Counted from the first letter of the stretch, positions 9,834-19,984 are shown. The stretch is DNA of 64,000 nucleotides from Marinomonas rhizomae (GCF_003315485.1 NZ_QNSE01000008.1:211421-275420), one strand, 5' to 3'. The notes: generated by a model not told the origin, from the sequence alone. Program-made: numbers and translations.

Positions 9834-10182
9834 GTTTCAAATAAACTGGATTTGAACTTTTGTTTTAGTCGTGTTCATGCAGAAACCTTATTGGGGGGGC
9901 TGAGTGATCCGAATTGGTGCGCGTTACGTATTCAGCCGGTATATTTCTAATCTTTTGACGTTTTCATTAGGCCAAGTTTGGGCGCATTGTTTTTATATGC
10001 GTTCTGCTTTTCTATTAGGACTATTGTTTAGTTTGCGTGCTCGTTTTTTACCGCTAACTTAGATGGATATTGTATAAGAAATAAGGGTAATATTTAGTTG
10101 TATCACTTAAGAATTGTTCAATCGTGGCGTTTTCATTATTCTATTTAAGTGATGGTGAACCATAGAAAAGGCATAGCTAAGT
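9834..10182. other. 349-base intergenic region upstream of the REC-GGDEF-EAL gene
   Basis: It contains a seven-G run (9893-9899) followed by a GTG-initiated frame of 52 codons (9904-10062) that is hydrophobic and arginine-rich but has no recognised homology. It is not called as a gene. The right end holds the promoter and inverted repeat described separately at 10103-10152. Confidence 0.5.
10103..10152 (+). promoter_or_regulatory. Promoter bracketed by an inverted repeat, upstream of the REC-GGDEF-EAL gene
   Basis: TTGTTC (10114-10119), a 17-base spacer and TATTCT (10137-10142) form a plausible sigma-70 promoter. TCACTTAA (10103-10110) and its exact reverse complement TTAAGTGA (10145-10152) lie immediately outside the -35 and -10. 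This arrangement would suit a dimeric repressor or a looping factor. Confidence 0.45.
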
Positions 10183-11967
10183 ATGAAGCAGTCTCCAACG
10201 GTGTTAATTGTCGATGATGTTCCAGAGAATTTACGCGTTTTAAAGGAAGTAATGGATGCATTGGATTGCCAAATCTCTGTGGCAAATTCCGGTGAGCGAG
10301 CTTTGGAGCTATTAGAAAGAACTCAGCCATGCTTAATTTTATTAGACGTTATGATGGGAGGGATTGACGGATTTGAAACCTGTCGCCGAATTCGCTCTCA
10401 CCCGCATCATAAGGATGTGCCTATTATATTTGTTACCGCCTTAGCCGATGATATCAGTCGAGGCTTTGACGCGGGTGGTAATGATTACATAAGCAAGCCT
10501 ATCCGGATTGAAGAGGTTCGTTCACGAGTCCAGCATCAGTTGGAAAAATTTCAACTAGTGAATGAATTAAGAGAGCTTACTTCTTCATTAGAAGAAAAGG
10601 TTCGTGAGCGCACAGCTGACTTGAATTTAGTCAACCGAAACCTTCGCAAAGAAGTTAACGAAAGACGTTATATGCAAGATCGACTAAGGTATCTTGCCCA
10701 GCATGACTTTGTTACTCAACTTTATAATCGCGATGCATTAGACGAACACATTTCTCATCTTATTTCTGACATTCAAGGCAAAACTTCCGGACACGTGCCG
10801 TATTTTATTTTGATTGATGTGAACGAATTTCGTCTGATCAATGATTCGTGTGGCTGTATTGCAGGCGATGAATTGTTACATCAATTAGCGGCCATGATGA
10901 GCGAGCTTGCTGATCCGCAACGTGATTTTTGTGCGCGCTTAAGTGGAGATAAATTTGCTATTGTCATCAGTCAAGGTGGCGATGAAGCTGCAGAGTCTTT
11001 TTTTCGTCTACTACAGCAAGGTTTCAAGGATTTTGCATTTGTGTGGGATGAGCGTCAGTTTCGGATGACGGTGACACAAGTGGCTATTCCTATCACGCTT
11101 GATATGGTGTCTTTTGAACAAGTTGTCATGTTGGCCGATGAAATCTGTTACTCAAGTAAAAGGTCAGGCATTCATTCTCGAGTTATCAAAAACGCCAAAG
11201 ATCTTGCCTATGATGAGCACAGAGGCAATTTAAATTGGGGGCTGCGCATTATTGATGGTCTTGATAAAGATTTATTTGAAGTGCATTACCAGCAAGTTTG
11301 CTCATTAGTAAATGATGAACCCAAAAAGAAAATCGAAATTCTAGTTAGACTGAAAGATGAAGAAAATGGCGGTTTAATTTACCCTAATGATTTTATTCGA
11401 GCGGCAGAGCGTTTTGGTATTGTTTCTAAAATAGATCGTTGGGTGATTAGTAATACTATGCAACAGTTGTCAGAACGTGCTGATTTATGGAATGAAATAG
11501 ATCAAGTTGCTTTAAATGTGTCTGCGTTGTCGGTGCGACAGTCAAATTTTGCTGAATTCATTGTGGAGCAGTTAGAGTATTATCAATTAGATGGCAGTAA
11601 ATTTTGTTTTGAAATCACCGAAACAGAAGCACTCAATAACTTTGCTGATACCCGCCGGTTTATGTCTTTACTTCATGAGCATGGTTGTACGATTGCGTTA
11701 GATGACTTTGGAACAGGATTTTCATCCTTTGCCTATCTGATGGACTTGCCGTTTGATTTAATTAAAATCGATGGCATGTTTATTAAAGATATGCATATAA
11801 ATGACATTCACTACGGCATGGTCGATTCGATTGTTAAGTTAGCCAAAATGCTTAACAAACCCGTTGTGGCTGAGTTTGTCGAAAATCAAAATATTGTAGA
11901 TAAACTGAAGCTTTTAGGTGTTGAGTGGGGACAGGGGTATTTTTTCCATAAGCCGGAAAAGCTTTAG
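10183..11967 (+). CDS. Response regulator with degenerate GGDEF and probable active EAL domain (c-di-GMP phosphodiesterase)
   Basis: 594 residues in three modules. Residues 1-125 are a receiver (LIVDDVPEN, LLDVMMGGIDGFETC, KPI). A coiled coil spans about 130-175. A GGDEF domain whose signature is SGDKF follows, which should abolish cyclase activity. The EAL domain reads EILVRL in place of EAL and keeps the residues normally needed for hydrolysis: Asn in ALNVSA, Glu in FEITETE, DDFGTG, Lys in IKIDG, Glu in VAEFVE and Gln in GQGYFF. It probably hydrolyses c-di-GMP under control of phosphorylation. A hybrid kinase follows 50 bases downstream and is a likely partner. Activity is inferred. Confidence 0.88.
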   Translation: MKQSPTVLIVDDVPENLRVLKEVMDALDCQISVANSGERALELLERTQPCLILLDVMMGGIDGFETCRRIRSHPHHKDVPIIFVTALADDISRGFDAGGNDYISKPIRIEEVRSRVQHQLEKFQLVNELRELTSSLEEKVRERTADLNLVNRNLRKEVNERRYMQDRLRYLAQHDFVTQLYNRDALDEHISHLISDIQGKTSGHVPYFILIDVNEFRLINDSCGCIAGDELLHQLAAMMSELADPQRDFCARLSGDKFAIVISQGGDEAAESFFRLLQQGFKDFAFVWDERQFRMTVTQVAIPITLDMVSFEQVVMLADEICYSSKRSGIHSRVIKNAKDLAYDEHRGNLNWGLRIIDGLDKDLFEVHYQQVCSLVNDEPKKKIEILVRLKDEENGGLIYPNDFIRAAERFGIVSKIDRWVISNTMQQLSERADLWNEIDQVALNVSALSVRQSNFAEFIVEQLEYYQLDGSKFCFEITETEALNNFADTRRFMSLLHEHGCTIALDDFGTGFSSFAYLMDLPFDLIKIDGMFIKDMHINDIHYGMVDSIVKLAKMLNKPVVAEFVENQNIVDKLKLLGVEWGQGYFFHKPEKL

Positions 11968-12017
11968 TACGACAACTGGCCTGTGCTCGTATTATTTAGT
12001 GTTTTAAGGGAATAAAT

Positions 12018-14732
12018 ATGGATATTGAATTACCCATTCTACTCAAGATTTTTGCAGGTTTATTTGCCTTCACGGCCTTCCTATTGCTTGCTTTACAACT
12101 TGCTTTTCTTTTTCGCTTTAAGTTATTGCAACGTCGTTATTCAAGAGCTATTTTGGCAACCGGCGCTGGGGTTTGGGAATGGTTTCCTGAAACGGGGCGT
12201 TTATATGCTTCTTCGGAATTCTTTATGCAACTTGGCTTCGAAGAACAAAAAACACCTAAGAGCCTTAATGATTGGCTGGCGTTTTTATCACCAGAAGATC
12301 AAATCGCTTTTAATACATGGCGGACAGTATTGCTTAAACAGGGCCCTCACCTAGTATCCAAGTCGGTACGTGTGAAGCTTACCAATCATCTAAAGGAATG
12401 TTTTTGGGTAGAGATGCGTGGTAACGTTACTCGTAGGGATGCTCACCAGCGTGTTTTGAGTGTTGCGGGAATCTTCGAAGATATCGGTCATTTAGTTGAG
12501 ACTGAAAACGCTTTAATTGCTGCTCGTGAAGAATCGAGGAGACGCGAACTCACCCTCTCCTCGTTACTCAATAATATTCCTGACCTTGTTTGGTCTAAAG
12601 ATGAGCAGGGCAATTATCTTGATTGCAATCAGGCTTTCTTGGATTTCAATCAGTTAACTGCCCAGTCCATAAAAGGCAAAAACGATTTAGATTTAAATTT
12701 AGATGGCAAAGGTGCTTATTATCAAAATGCCGGTGATATTCCTTTACAGACAGGAATAACCTCTCATGAACAAGGTTGGGGTTGCCCAAAAGATGGCAGT
12801 GAGTCACGTTTATTTGAAGTTTATCGGGTTCCGGTAATTGAGCCTTCCATAAATTTCCGTGGCACCCTCGGGATTGCTCGTGATATTACCGAGCGACACC
12901 AACTTTTTAATCAACTTAAGCTGTTTAAACGTTTTGCTGATAATTCAGCGCAAGGTTTTGCAATGGCTAGCCTTGATGGTGATATTTCCTATTTTAATAA
13001 GAAAATACGGTCGATGCTTGGCGTAGACGAAAGCGCCAGTGATGAATCTCTGAGTAAATTCAATTATATGGAGTTCTACCCTGAAGCGAGTCAAAAATTC
13101 CTCAAAGAAACGGTGATTCCATATGTTAGGGAGCATGGTGTTTGGGAAGGGGAGTTGGAGGTTAAGAGTTTAGATGGTCGTATTTTTACCACCTATGAAA
13201 CCTATTTTTTAATGCTCGATGAGAATGGCAAGGCGATTTCTGTTGGTGACATCATGAGTGATATCACCGAGCAAAAAAATGTTTCCATGCAATTGGAGCA
13301 AGCAAAAGAAGAAGCAGAACAAGCCAATCAAGCGAAAAGCCATTTTTTAGCCAATATGAGTCATGAAATTCGTACGCCATTAAATGCCATAATTGGCTAT
13401 GCTCAACTGATCAGTGAAGACAATCAGCTAACAGGCCTTTCTAAAACACGATTTTTATCTATTGCGAGTGCTGGCCATCGTTTATTAGGGTTGATTAATG
13501 ATATTTTAGACATTGCCAGAATAGAATCTGGACGACTCGTCTTACATGAACAAAAAACCAATCTTTGTCGAGAAGTTAAGCAAATAAGTAAGCTTTTCCA
13601 AGGTCAAGCTCAGGAAAAGGGCTTAGACCTTATTGTTGAGTGTGATATTGATGAGCGGCAGATAGTCTTAATAGACCCTGTTAAATTCCAGCAAATCATT
13701 ACCAACCTTTTAGGTAATGCCGTGAAATTCACCGTCCAAGGTTATGTAAAAGCCGTTGTGCAAATTGTAGAAGATCGTATTCATGTCAGTATCGAGGATA
13801 CCGGTCCGGGAATAGAAACCGAACTTATGGATCACCTTTTCACGCCTTTTGTACAAGGAAAAGCGGGCGAAGCATCTGGTGGTACTGGACTAGGTTTGTC
13901 TCTATCGACGACCTTGGTCAAATTGATGGGCGGCACCTTAACAGTCAACAGCAGTGAAGGTCTAGGTACGCAAATAGTTGTCGATTTACCATTATCTAAA
14001 GTAAACAACAGTGAGACGATTGACTGTGATGAGCAAGACACACTGCTTAACATGAGACTTAATAACCCTATTAGAGTGCTAGTAGCAGAAGATGATGAAT
14101 GGTCGCGAGACATTTTAGTGTCTTTATTGGAAAAAGCGGGGTGTCAGATTATTGAAGCTGAAGATGGTGAACAAGCTATCAAGGCCTTTAAAAATAATCC
14201 GCCAGACTTAGTTATGACCGACATTCGAATGCCGAATAAAACGGGGATCGACTTATTAAAATTCATTCAACAAGAAGATACAGAACAACGAATTCCTGTT
14301 GTAGCGGTTACTGCATCGACATTGATCCATGAACAGCAGTCACTCCTAGATGATGGCTTTTGGCAAGTTATTGCTAAGCCTTATCGGATCGAAGATATCT
14401 ATAAAGCCTTAGTAGCACATCTTGATGTGAAATTTGTGCCTATTATTGAATCGACAGAAGCGCAAAAAGATACGGATGAGCAGGTAGAAGAAGATGTTCA
14501 AAACGTCGACTCAGTAGATTTATTGTGCGATATAGCGCCAGAAGATTGGCGGCCATTATTGTTGGCAGCACAAAGCGGTGATGTTCAAACGACCGAAGAA
14601 GTATTTAATCTATTGCGTAAATCATTGTCTACGAATCAGCAAAAAACTCTCCAGGCAGCGATCAGTCAATTTGATTTAGGTTTGGTAGAAACCTTGATTG
14701 CACAATATTCTGGCCAACAAGAATCTGTTTAA
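12018..14732 (+). CDS. PAS-rich hybrid sensor histidine kinase
   Basis: 904 residues. One N-terminal membrane segment (about 8-35) is followed by three PAS-like domains (about 45-165, 180-300 and 305-425). Then come HisKA with HEIRTPLNAIIGYAQLI, HATPase_c (GNAVKFT, GGTGLGLSLS) and a receiver (VAEDDEWSRD, MTDIRMPNKTG, KPY). The last 80 residues are helical with no clear HPt histidine motif. AAGGGAA precedes ATG 12018. It is downstream of and probably co-transcribed with the REC-GGDEF-EAL gene, so it may phosphorylate that receiver and set c-di-GMP turnover. PAS ligands are unknown. Confidence 0.9.
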   Translation: MDIELPILLKIFAGLFAFTAFLLLALQLAFLFRFKLLQRRYSRAILATGAGVWEWFPETGRLYASSEFFMQLGFEEQKTPKSLNDWLAFLSPEDQIAFNTWRTVLLKQGPHLVSKSVRVKLTNHLKECFWVEMRGNVTRRDAHQRVLSVAGIFEDIGHLVETENALIAAREESRRRELTLSSLLNNIPDLVWSKDEQGNYLDCNQAFLDFNQLTAQSIKGKNDLDLNLDGKGAYYQNAGDIPLQTGITSHEQGWGCPKDGSESRLFEVYRVPVIEPSINFRGTLGIARDITERHQLFNQLKLFKRFADNSAQGFAMASLDGDISYFNKKIRSMLGVDESASDESLSKFNYMEFYPEASQKFLKETVIPYVREHGVWEGELEVKSLDGRIFTTYETYFLMLDENGKAISVGDIMSDITEQKNVSMQLEQAKEEAEQANQAKSHFLANMSHEIRTPLNAIIGYAQLISEDNQLTGLSKTRFLSIASAGHRLLGLINDILDIARIESGRLVLHEQKTNLCREVKQISKLFQGQAQEKGLDLIVECDIDERQIVLIDPVKFQQIITNLLGNAVKFTVQGYVKAVVQIVEDRIHVSIEDTGPGIETELMDHLFTPFVQGKAGEASGGTGLGLSLSTTLVKLMGGTLTVNSSEGLGTQIVVDLPLSKVNNSETIDCDEQDTLLNMRLNNPIRVLVAEDDEWSRDILVSLLEKAGCQIIEAEDGEQAIKAFKNNPPDLVMTDIRMPNKTGIDLLKFIQQEDTEQRIPVVAVTASTLIHEQQSLLDDGFWQVIAKPYRIEDIYKALVAHLDVKFVPIIESTEAQKDTDEQVEEDVQNVDSVDLLCDIAPEDWRPLLLAAQSGDVQTTEEVFNLLRKSLSTNQQKTLQAAISQFDLGLVETLIAQYSGQQESV

Positions 14733-14922
14733 GAAAGTCATAACTCACGCTGTGTTATCTTTGTTGTTGTATGCGCTTTGCTCAAGGCATGTTGAAGGCT
14801 TTAGGTTTGACATAAATAGGGCGCATAGATAAGGTCAAACAAGACAAATCATAGGAAAAACGCCTACAATAGACGGCTGATGATTTTCTTTTTACCTTAA
14901 CGAAACTGCAACAGGTAGCCCA

Positions 14923-16707
14923 ATGACTCGCTTAGCCTCTAGTGACTTTCCTTTTACCGCAGTAGCAGGACAAGAGCCACTGAAACTGGCGTTGACTTTA
15001 TGTGCGATTAACCCACAAATTGGCGGTGTTTTGGTCAGTGGCCCGCGTGGCTCCGCAAAGTCTACTTTGGCGCGCGGTTTGTCTGGCGTCATGCCTGCGT
15101 TACAGGGTGAAGAGCTTGCTCCTTTTGCCACCTTGCCACTTGGTACCAGTGAAGATCGTTTGCTTGGCGCATTGGATTTAAAACAGGTTCTACAGGACAA
15201 AAATGTTGTTTTTAACCCCGGCTTATTGAGCAAAGCCCATGGCGGCGTCTTGTATGTCGATGAAGTGAACTTGCTTGCCGACCATTTGGTTGATCAACTT
15301 TTAGATGTGTCCGCCAGCGGTGTAAACCGTGTCGAGCGTGATGGCATCAGCCATGAACACGCTGCGCGTTTTTTATTGGTTGGCACCATGAACCCCGATG
15401 AAGGCGAGTTGCGTCCGCAGTTAAAAGATCGTTTTGGATTAATGGTTGAATTGGTTAATCAATACAGCCTTGAAGAGCGCGTACAGATTGTGCGTCTGCG
15501 AGATGAATATGATCAAGACTCTCAATCATTTTGTGATGCCTTTAAATACAAGCAACGAAATCTAAAAAATAGCATTCGTTTGGCAAGACAAGTTTTGGCT
15601 CAGGTACGTTGTTCTGATGAACTGCGTTTAGAAGTCGCAACACGTTGCCAGTTAGCGAACATTGATGGCGTACGTGGTGATATTGTGTGGATTCGAGCGG
15701 CTATGACCCACGCCGCGTGGCGTGGCGCAAAAGTCGTTGCTTTGGATGATATTCAAGCGGTGGAAGATTTGGTGTTGGCACATAGACGTCAGGCTAAAAC
15801 TCAGAACCCGTCACCGCCTCCAAGCCCGCCACCGTCTCGTCGACCTGATGATTCTCGCTCGCCTTCACTGAATAATAGCAATCAGCCACAAGATGATCTT
15901 TCTCAAGACAGTCAGAAAAATGAGCAAAATGGTTCGGGTGAATGGGGCAGTATGGCGCCTCAAACCCTTGCGAGCAGCTCGCCCATCAATGTTGCTGTTC
16001 ATGGTGCGCAGAGTGAGCGTCGCTCATTTCAATCCCTTACTGGGGAGGTAACGCCGGGAAAGCGTAAAGGCAAGCAGCAGAGTGGTTATCGACCTGATGC
16101 TGCGCAATCTGTTGACATTCAAGCAGCCAATGGCATTGATTGGTTTCGTAGTATTGTAAGCCAGCCGCAAGAATGGCCACCGAAAAATCTTACCCATAAG
16201 CCAAATAAAACAGGTCAGCCAGTATTGCACTTGGTGTTGTTAGATACCTCAGCGTCAACCTTGAGCCAAGGTGTTTTTGCTCAAGCTAAGGGCGTAATTT
16301 TAGACATTGCCAATCGAGCTTATTTATCTCGAGAGCAGATAACTATTTTAGGCTTTGGGCAAGATAGCGTGTCATCGATTTTACCGAAAATCCGAGCACC
16401 CAAAGAAATTTCTGATTTATTGGAAAATTTAGGTGCTGGCGGCGGCACGCCGTTTCGTGCCGCGATGGAGAACGCCAGCCAGTATTTGACACAGCAGCAT
16501 AAGGCAACAACAGACTTGCATAGCCAAACTTACATCTTGACTGATGGCCGCACCCAAGCGGACGTATCAGGTCTTGTTTTACCGGGTAACACGGTATTGA
16601 TTGATACTGAAAATGCGCCAGTTAAACGAGGCCGCGGTCAGGATATTGCCCAGCATTTGGGCGCACAATACGTTTTATTAAATTCGCTCCTAGAGACTGT
16701 TTTATGA
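14923..16707 (+). CDS. Fused ChlI/ChlD-type chelatase AAA-ATPase with VWA domain (cobalt chelatase partner)
   Basis: 594 residues. The N-terminal AAA+ domain has a Walker A SGPRGSAKSTLARG (about 39-52) and Walker B VLYVDEVNLL. It is followed by a proline-rich acidic linker (about 290-340) and a C-terminal von Willebrand A domain with the MIDAS signature LLDTSASTLS. This corresponds to magnesium-chelatase subunits I and D joined in one chain. In cobalamin clusters it is thought to work with CobN to insert cobalt. No cobN lies in the window. It heads a run of eight corrin genes, overlapping cobB by four bases. No B12 riboswitch box was seen in the 190 bases upstream. Confidence 0.9.
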   Translation: MTRLASSDFPFTAVAGQEPLKLALTLCAINPQIGGVLVSGPRGSAKSTLARGLSGVMPALQGEELAPFATLPLGTSEDRLLGALDLKQVLQDKNVVFNPGLLSKAHGGVLYVDEVNLLADHLVDQLLDVSASGVNRVERDGISHEHAARFLLVGTMNPDEGELRPQLKDRFGLMVELVNQYSLEERVQIVRLRDEYDQDSQSFCDAFKYKQRNLKNSIRLARQVLAQVRCSDELRLEVATRCQLANIDGVRGDIVWIRAAMTHAAWRGAKVVALDDIQAVEDLVLAHRRQAKTQNPSPPPSPPPSRRPDDSRSPSLNNSNQPQDDLSQDSQKNEQNGSGEWGSMAPQTLASSSPINVAVHGAQSERRSFQSLTGEVTPGKRKGKQQSGYRPDAAQSVDIQAANGIDWFRSIVSQPQEWPPKNLTHKPNKTGQPVLHLVLLDTSASTLSQGVFAQAKGVILDIANRAYLSREQITILGFGQDSVSSILPKIRAPKEISDLLENLGAGGGTPFRAAMENASQYLTQQHKATTDLHSQTYILTDGRTQADVSGLVLPGNTVLIDTENAPVKRGRGQDIAQHLGAQYVLLNSLLETVL

Positions 16708-18038
16708 CCTCTTCTGTTGTCCATTGTCCCGCATTATTTTTGACCGCTCCAGCGTCGAATCAGGGGAAAACCACCATTACTGCGGCGTTGGCGCGTTATT
16801 TTACCAATCAAGGTAAAGTAGTTCGTGTGTTTAAAACAGGTCCTGATTACCTTGATCCGCAGATCTTAGCGCAAGCGTCTAAGCAGCCCGTCGAGCAACT
16901 GGATATTTGGATGGCGGGCGAAGAGTATTGCCAAGACATGCTTTACCAAGCTGCCCAAGTAGCGGATTTGATCTTAGTGGAAGGTGCTATGGGTATGTTT
17001 GACGGCGAGCCATCCAGTGCTGATCTTGCGGCTCGTTTTGGTATTCCCATGGCGATAGTTATGGACGTTAAAGGTATGGCGCAAACCGCTGCTGCAGTTG
17101 CGACAGGCTTGGCGCATTTCCGTGATGATGTGCAAGTCGCAGGACTTATTGCGAATCGTTGTGGCAGCGAGCGCCATGCGGAATTAATTCGCGATGCGCT
17201 ACCTAAAAGCTTGCCTTTGCTCGCAACCTTAAAGCGTGATGAAGAAATTACTTTGCCAGAACGGCACTTGGGCTTGGTACAAGCAGACGAAGTAAAAGAC
17301 GAACTAGAAGTGCGTTTTGAAGCGGCCGTGGAATGGTTAAAAGAAACTCAAGATACAGGCTTGCTGGAATTACCTAACGCCGTACCTTTTTACTCAACTA
17401 ATCAAGCTGATGACAATCAAGCCATCGAGCAAAAATTGCTGGGCAAAACCATTGCGGTTGCTAGAGACGGCGCGTTCAGTTTTATCTACGATGCGAACCT
17501 GATTGCTTTGACAAGCTTGGGCGCGAAGGTGGTATTTTTCTCGCCCTTGCACGATCAGGTTTTACCTGATGCTGATGCCCTTTGGTTGCCGGGTGGTTAT
17601 CCTGAATTACACACCAAAGCGCTCTCTGAAAACCTCCCAATGCGCCAAGCCATCAAGGCTTTTTTCCAGTCGGGAAAAGGTATTTTAGCCGAGTGCGGCG
17701 GCATGCTTTATAGCTTGGATGATCTAACCGATTTGGATAATCAGTGTTATCCGATGTTGGGGATTCTAGAAGGCCAAGGCGCAATGCGCGGCAAACGCGG
17801 CTGCCAAGGCATGCAAACTGCGGTGATTCCACAAGGTGAAATCCGCGGTCATGCTCATCACAGATCGCGCAGTGCCAATACACCTGAACCGGTTGGTTAT
17901 GGTCGTCGTCAGCGACACCCTGCACCGGGCGAAGCGATTTATCAGCAGAAAGGCTTAACCGCCAGTTATTTGCATTTGTTTTTCCCTTCGAATTTAGACG
18001 TCACTGCTAAGATCTTTTTAGCGGGTCAGCAGGGCTAG
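16704..18038 (+). CDS. cobB: Cobyrinate / hydrogenobyrinate a,c-diamide synthase
   Basis: 444 residues, normal length. It amidates the a and c side chains of the corrin ring using glutamine and ATP. The N-terminal dethiobiotin-synthetase-like ATPase has APASNQGKTTITAAL (about 12-26). The C-terminal class I glutamine amidotransferase has the nucleophile in ECGGMLY (residues about 332-338) and a late His segment near GHAHH. It overlaps chlID by four bases (ATGA) and precedes cbiD by six, so translation is coupled. The CbiA and CobB variants cannot be told apart by eye; the substrate depends on whether cobalt is inserted early or late. Confidence 0.94.
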   Translation: MTSSVVHCPALFLTAPASNQGKTTITAALARYFTNQGKVVRVFKTGPDYLDPQILAQASKQPVEQLDIWMAGEEYCQDMLYQAAQVADLILVEGAMGMFDGEPSSADLAARFGIPMAIVMDVKGMAQTAAAVATGLAHFRDDVQVAGLIANRCGSERHAELIRDALPKSLPLLATLKRDEEITLPERHLGLVQADEVKDELEVRFEAAVEWLKETQDTGLLELPNAVPFYSTNQADDNQAIEQKLLGKTIAVARDGAFSFIYDANLIALTSLGAKVVFFSPLHDQVLPDADALWLPGGYPELHTKALSENLPMRQAIKAFFQSGKGILAECGGMLYSLDDLTDLDNQCYPMLGILEGQGAMRGKRGCQGMQTAVIPQGEIRGHAHHRSRSANTPEPVGYGRRQRHPAPGEAIYQQKGLTASYLHLFFPSNLDVTAKIFLAGQQG

Positions 18039-18044
18039 CGGGTT

Positions 18045-19199
18045 ATGTGGCCTGAAAGTGCTGAATCGCCCGCGCCACTGCGTACTGGTTTAACCACTGG
18101 AACCTGCGCGACAGCTTGCTGTGTGGCGGCGGCTCAGGCACTTTTTGCCCAACAACAAGATTCAAGCGTCAGCGTCACCTTACCTAAAGGCAAAGTGGTC
18201 GACCTGCCGATTATCGAGTATCAAGCAATAGACGACGGCATCAAAACAGCGACGATTAAAGATGCTGGAGACGACCCAGACGCGACCCACGGGGCAACCT
18301 TATTTGTCGAGCTGAGATTATCGCCAGAGCAGGGCGTGCGCTTTCATGCGGCGCAAGGCGTGGGCACTGTGACACGAACGGGTTTGCTGCTTGATGTGGG
18401 CGAACCGGCGATTAATCCAGTGCCGCGTAAAATGATGACGGAGCATTTGGAAGGTTTTGCGCAAACCTATCAATATCATGGTGGTTTCGATGTGTCAGTT
18501 GGCGTGATCAATGGCGAGCAAATTGCTCAAAAGACCATGAATCCACGTTTGGGAATTTTGGGAGGCTTATCAATTCTTGGCACTACCGGGATAGTGCGTC
18601 CGTTTTCTTGTGCCGCCTACATTGCGTCTATTCATCAGGGCATCGATGTAGCACGAGCTAACTCGATCACCCATATTGCCGCTACCACAGGCAATGCCAG
18701 TGAAGACGCCATAAAAAGCCATTATCAGCTTGATGATATGGCGTTGATCGAAATGGGCGACTTTGTTGGTGCTGTGTTAAAACACATTAAAAAAGTTGAG
18801 CAAGCCAGCTCTTCTCAGATAAACAGTTCGATACAATTACAGAAGCTCAGTATTTGCGGTGGCTTCGGAAAAATTAGCAAATTAGCTCAGCATCACATGG
18901 ATTTAAACAGTCGCGCGTCCAGCATAGACCTTGCTGCCTTGGCACAATTAGCGGCTAGTTTAGGCGCGGAGGCTGAGTTACAAGAGCGCATGACAAGCGC
19001 CAACACGAGTGTGGAAGCCTTGTCTTTTGCTATGTCCGCAGGATTAGCACTGGCCGATGCTATCTGTCAGCAAGCCTCAGACTTTGCACGACAGTATATT
19101 CCCGCTCATATCGAGTTAGAAGTCTGGGCGATTGATCGCAAAGGCCAATTTGTTGGTAAAGCTTTGGATACTGATTTAACAAAGCGAGGCGAGCTATGA
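18045..19199 (+). CDS. cbiD: Cobalt-precorrin-5B C1-methyltransferase
   Basis: 384 residues. CbiD methylates C1 of cobalt-precorrin-5B in the oxygen-independent branch. The family signature LRTGLTTGTCATACCVAAA is at residues about 10-28, with GGFGKISKLA and the H-rich segment that follows in the C-terminal third. ATG 18045 follows the cobB stop by six bases with weak GCGGG ribosome pairing. Presence of CbiD together with CbiG indicates the anaerobic-type ring contraction chemistry. The gene overlaps cobK by four bases. Confidence 0.95.
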   Translation: MWPESAESPAPLRTGLTTGTCATACCVAAAQALFAQQQDSSVSVTLPKGKVVDLPIIEYQAIDDGIKTATIKDAGDDPDATHGATLFVELRLSPEQGVRFHAAQGVGTVTRTGLLLDVGEPAINPVPRKMMTEHLEGFAQTYQYHGGFDVSVGVINGEQIAQKTMNPRLGILGGLSILGTTGIVRPFSCAAYIASIHQGIDVARANSITHIAATTGNASEDAIKSHYQLDDMALIEMGDFVGAVLKHIKKVEQASSSQINSSIQLQKLSICGGFGKISKLAQHHMDLNSRASSIDLAALAQLAASLGAEAELQERMTSANTSVEALSFAMSAGLALADAICQQASDFARQYIPAHIELEVWAIDRKGQFVGKALDTDLTKRGEL

Positions 19200-19984
19200 A
19201 GATTTTATTATTGGGCGGCACCGCTGACGCTCGCCGTTTAGCCGACTCTTTACATAAAGAGAATGTAAGCGTCATCTACAGCTTGGCGGGGTTGGTACGC
19301 GTGCCCAAAGTCGATTGCCAGCTGGTGGTGGGTGGATTTACCCAATTTGGTGGGTTAACTCAGTACTTAAAAGACAATAATATCGGCGCGATTTTGGATG
19401 TGACCCATCCTTATGCGCAAACCATGAGCAGCAAGGCCGTGACGGCGGCTAAAGCAGTTGGCATTCCATGCTGGCGTTTTCATCGCCCCGCTTGGAAACA
19501 AGAAGAGGCCGATCACTGGAAGTTTTACCAAGATGAAACCGATTTGCTGGCGCAGCTTGATGGCTATCGAGTACCTTTATTAAGCGCTGGGCAAATGAGC
19601 GAAGACTTGCTCAAACGTGTTCTGCAATTGCCGAGTATCGAACGCATTGTGTGGCGAACGGCGGTTGAGCCTAAGTTTGATCTGCCAGATAAGATAGATT
19701 GGATAAAAGCAATAGGCCCTTTTGCCTTAGAGGACGAGCGCCAATTGTTAGTGGATCACGGCATTGATGTTATCGTTAGTAAGAACAGCGGCGGTTCGGC
19801 TACCTATTCAAAGCTTGAAGCCGCCAGAGAATTATCTATTCCCGTTTTATTGCATGCTCGGCCAATTTTGCCAGAAGCCGAGCGCGAATTTAGTGATACG
19901 GAAGACTGCTTGAAAGCTTGTTTAGCCGCTTGGGGCAAGGCTTCTATTCACATTAAACATCAACAAAAAGACAACCAACAGTGA
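19196..19984 (+). CDS. cobK: Precorrin-6A / cobalt-precorrin-6A reductase
   Basis: 262 residues. It reduces the ring of (cobalt-)precorrin-6A using a pyridine nucleotide. The N-terminal dinucleotide-binding start ILLLGGTADARRLADSL and the segments ILDVTHPYAQ and VSKNSGGSATYSKLEAA are diagnostic for CobK/CbiJ. ATGA overlap with cbiD upstream and GTGA overlap with cobH downstream show tight translational coupling. The C-terminal tail is polar and lysine/glutamine rich, without assigned role. Confidence 0.94.
   Translation: MKILLLGGTADARRLADSLHKENVSVIYSLAGLVRVPKVDCQLVVGGFTQFGGLTQYLKDNNIGAILDVTHPYAQTMSSKAVTAAKAVGIPCWRFHRPAWKQEEADHWKFYQDETDLLAQLDGYRVPLLSAGQMSEDLLKRVLQLPSIERIVWRTAVEPKFDLPDKIDWIKAIGPFALEDERQLLVDHGIDVIVSKNSGGSATYSKLEAARELSIPVLLHARPILPEAEREFSDTEDCLKACLAAWGKASIHIKHQQKDNQQ

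Noticed and set aside
9904..10062. GTG-initiated 52-codon frame behind a seven-G run
   Set aside because: The G run is a poor ribosome site, the product is low-complexity hydrophobic/arginine, and no family is recognised; kept only as a note in the intergenic entry.
14733..14922. Possible cobalamin riboswitch in front of the corrin operon
   Set aside because: The conserved B12-box sequence and surrounding stem pattern could not be found in the 190 bases before chlID; only weak sigma-70-like hexamers are present.
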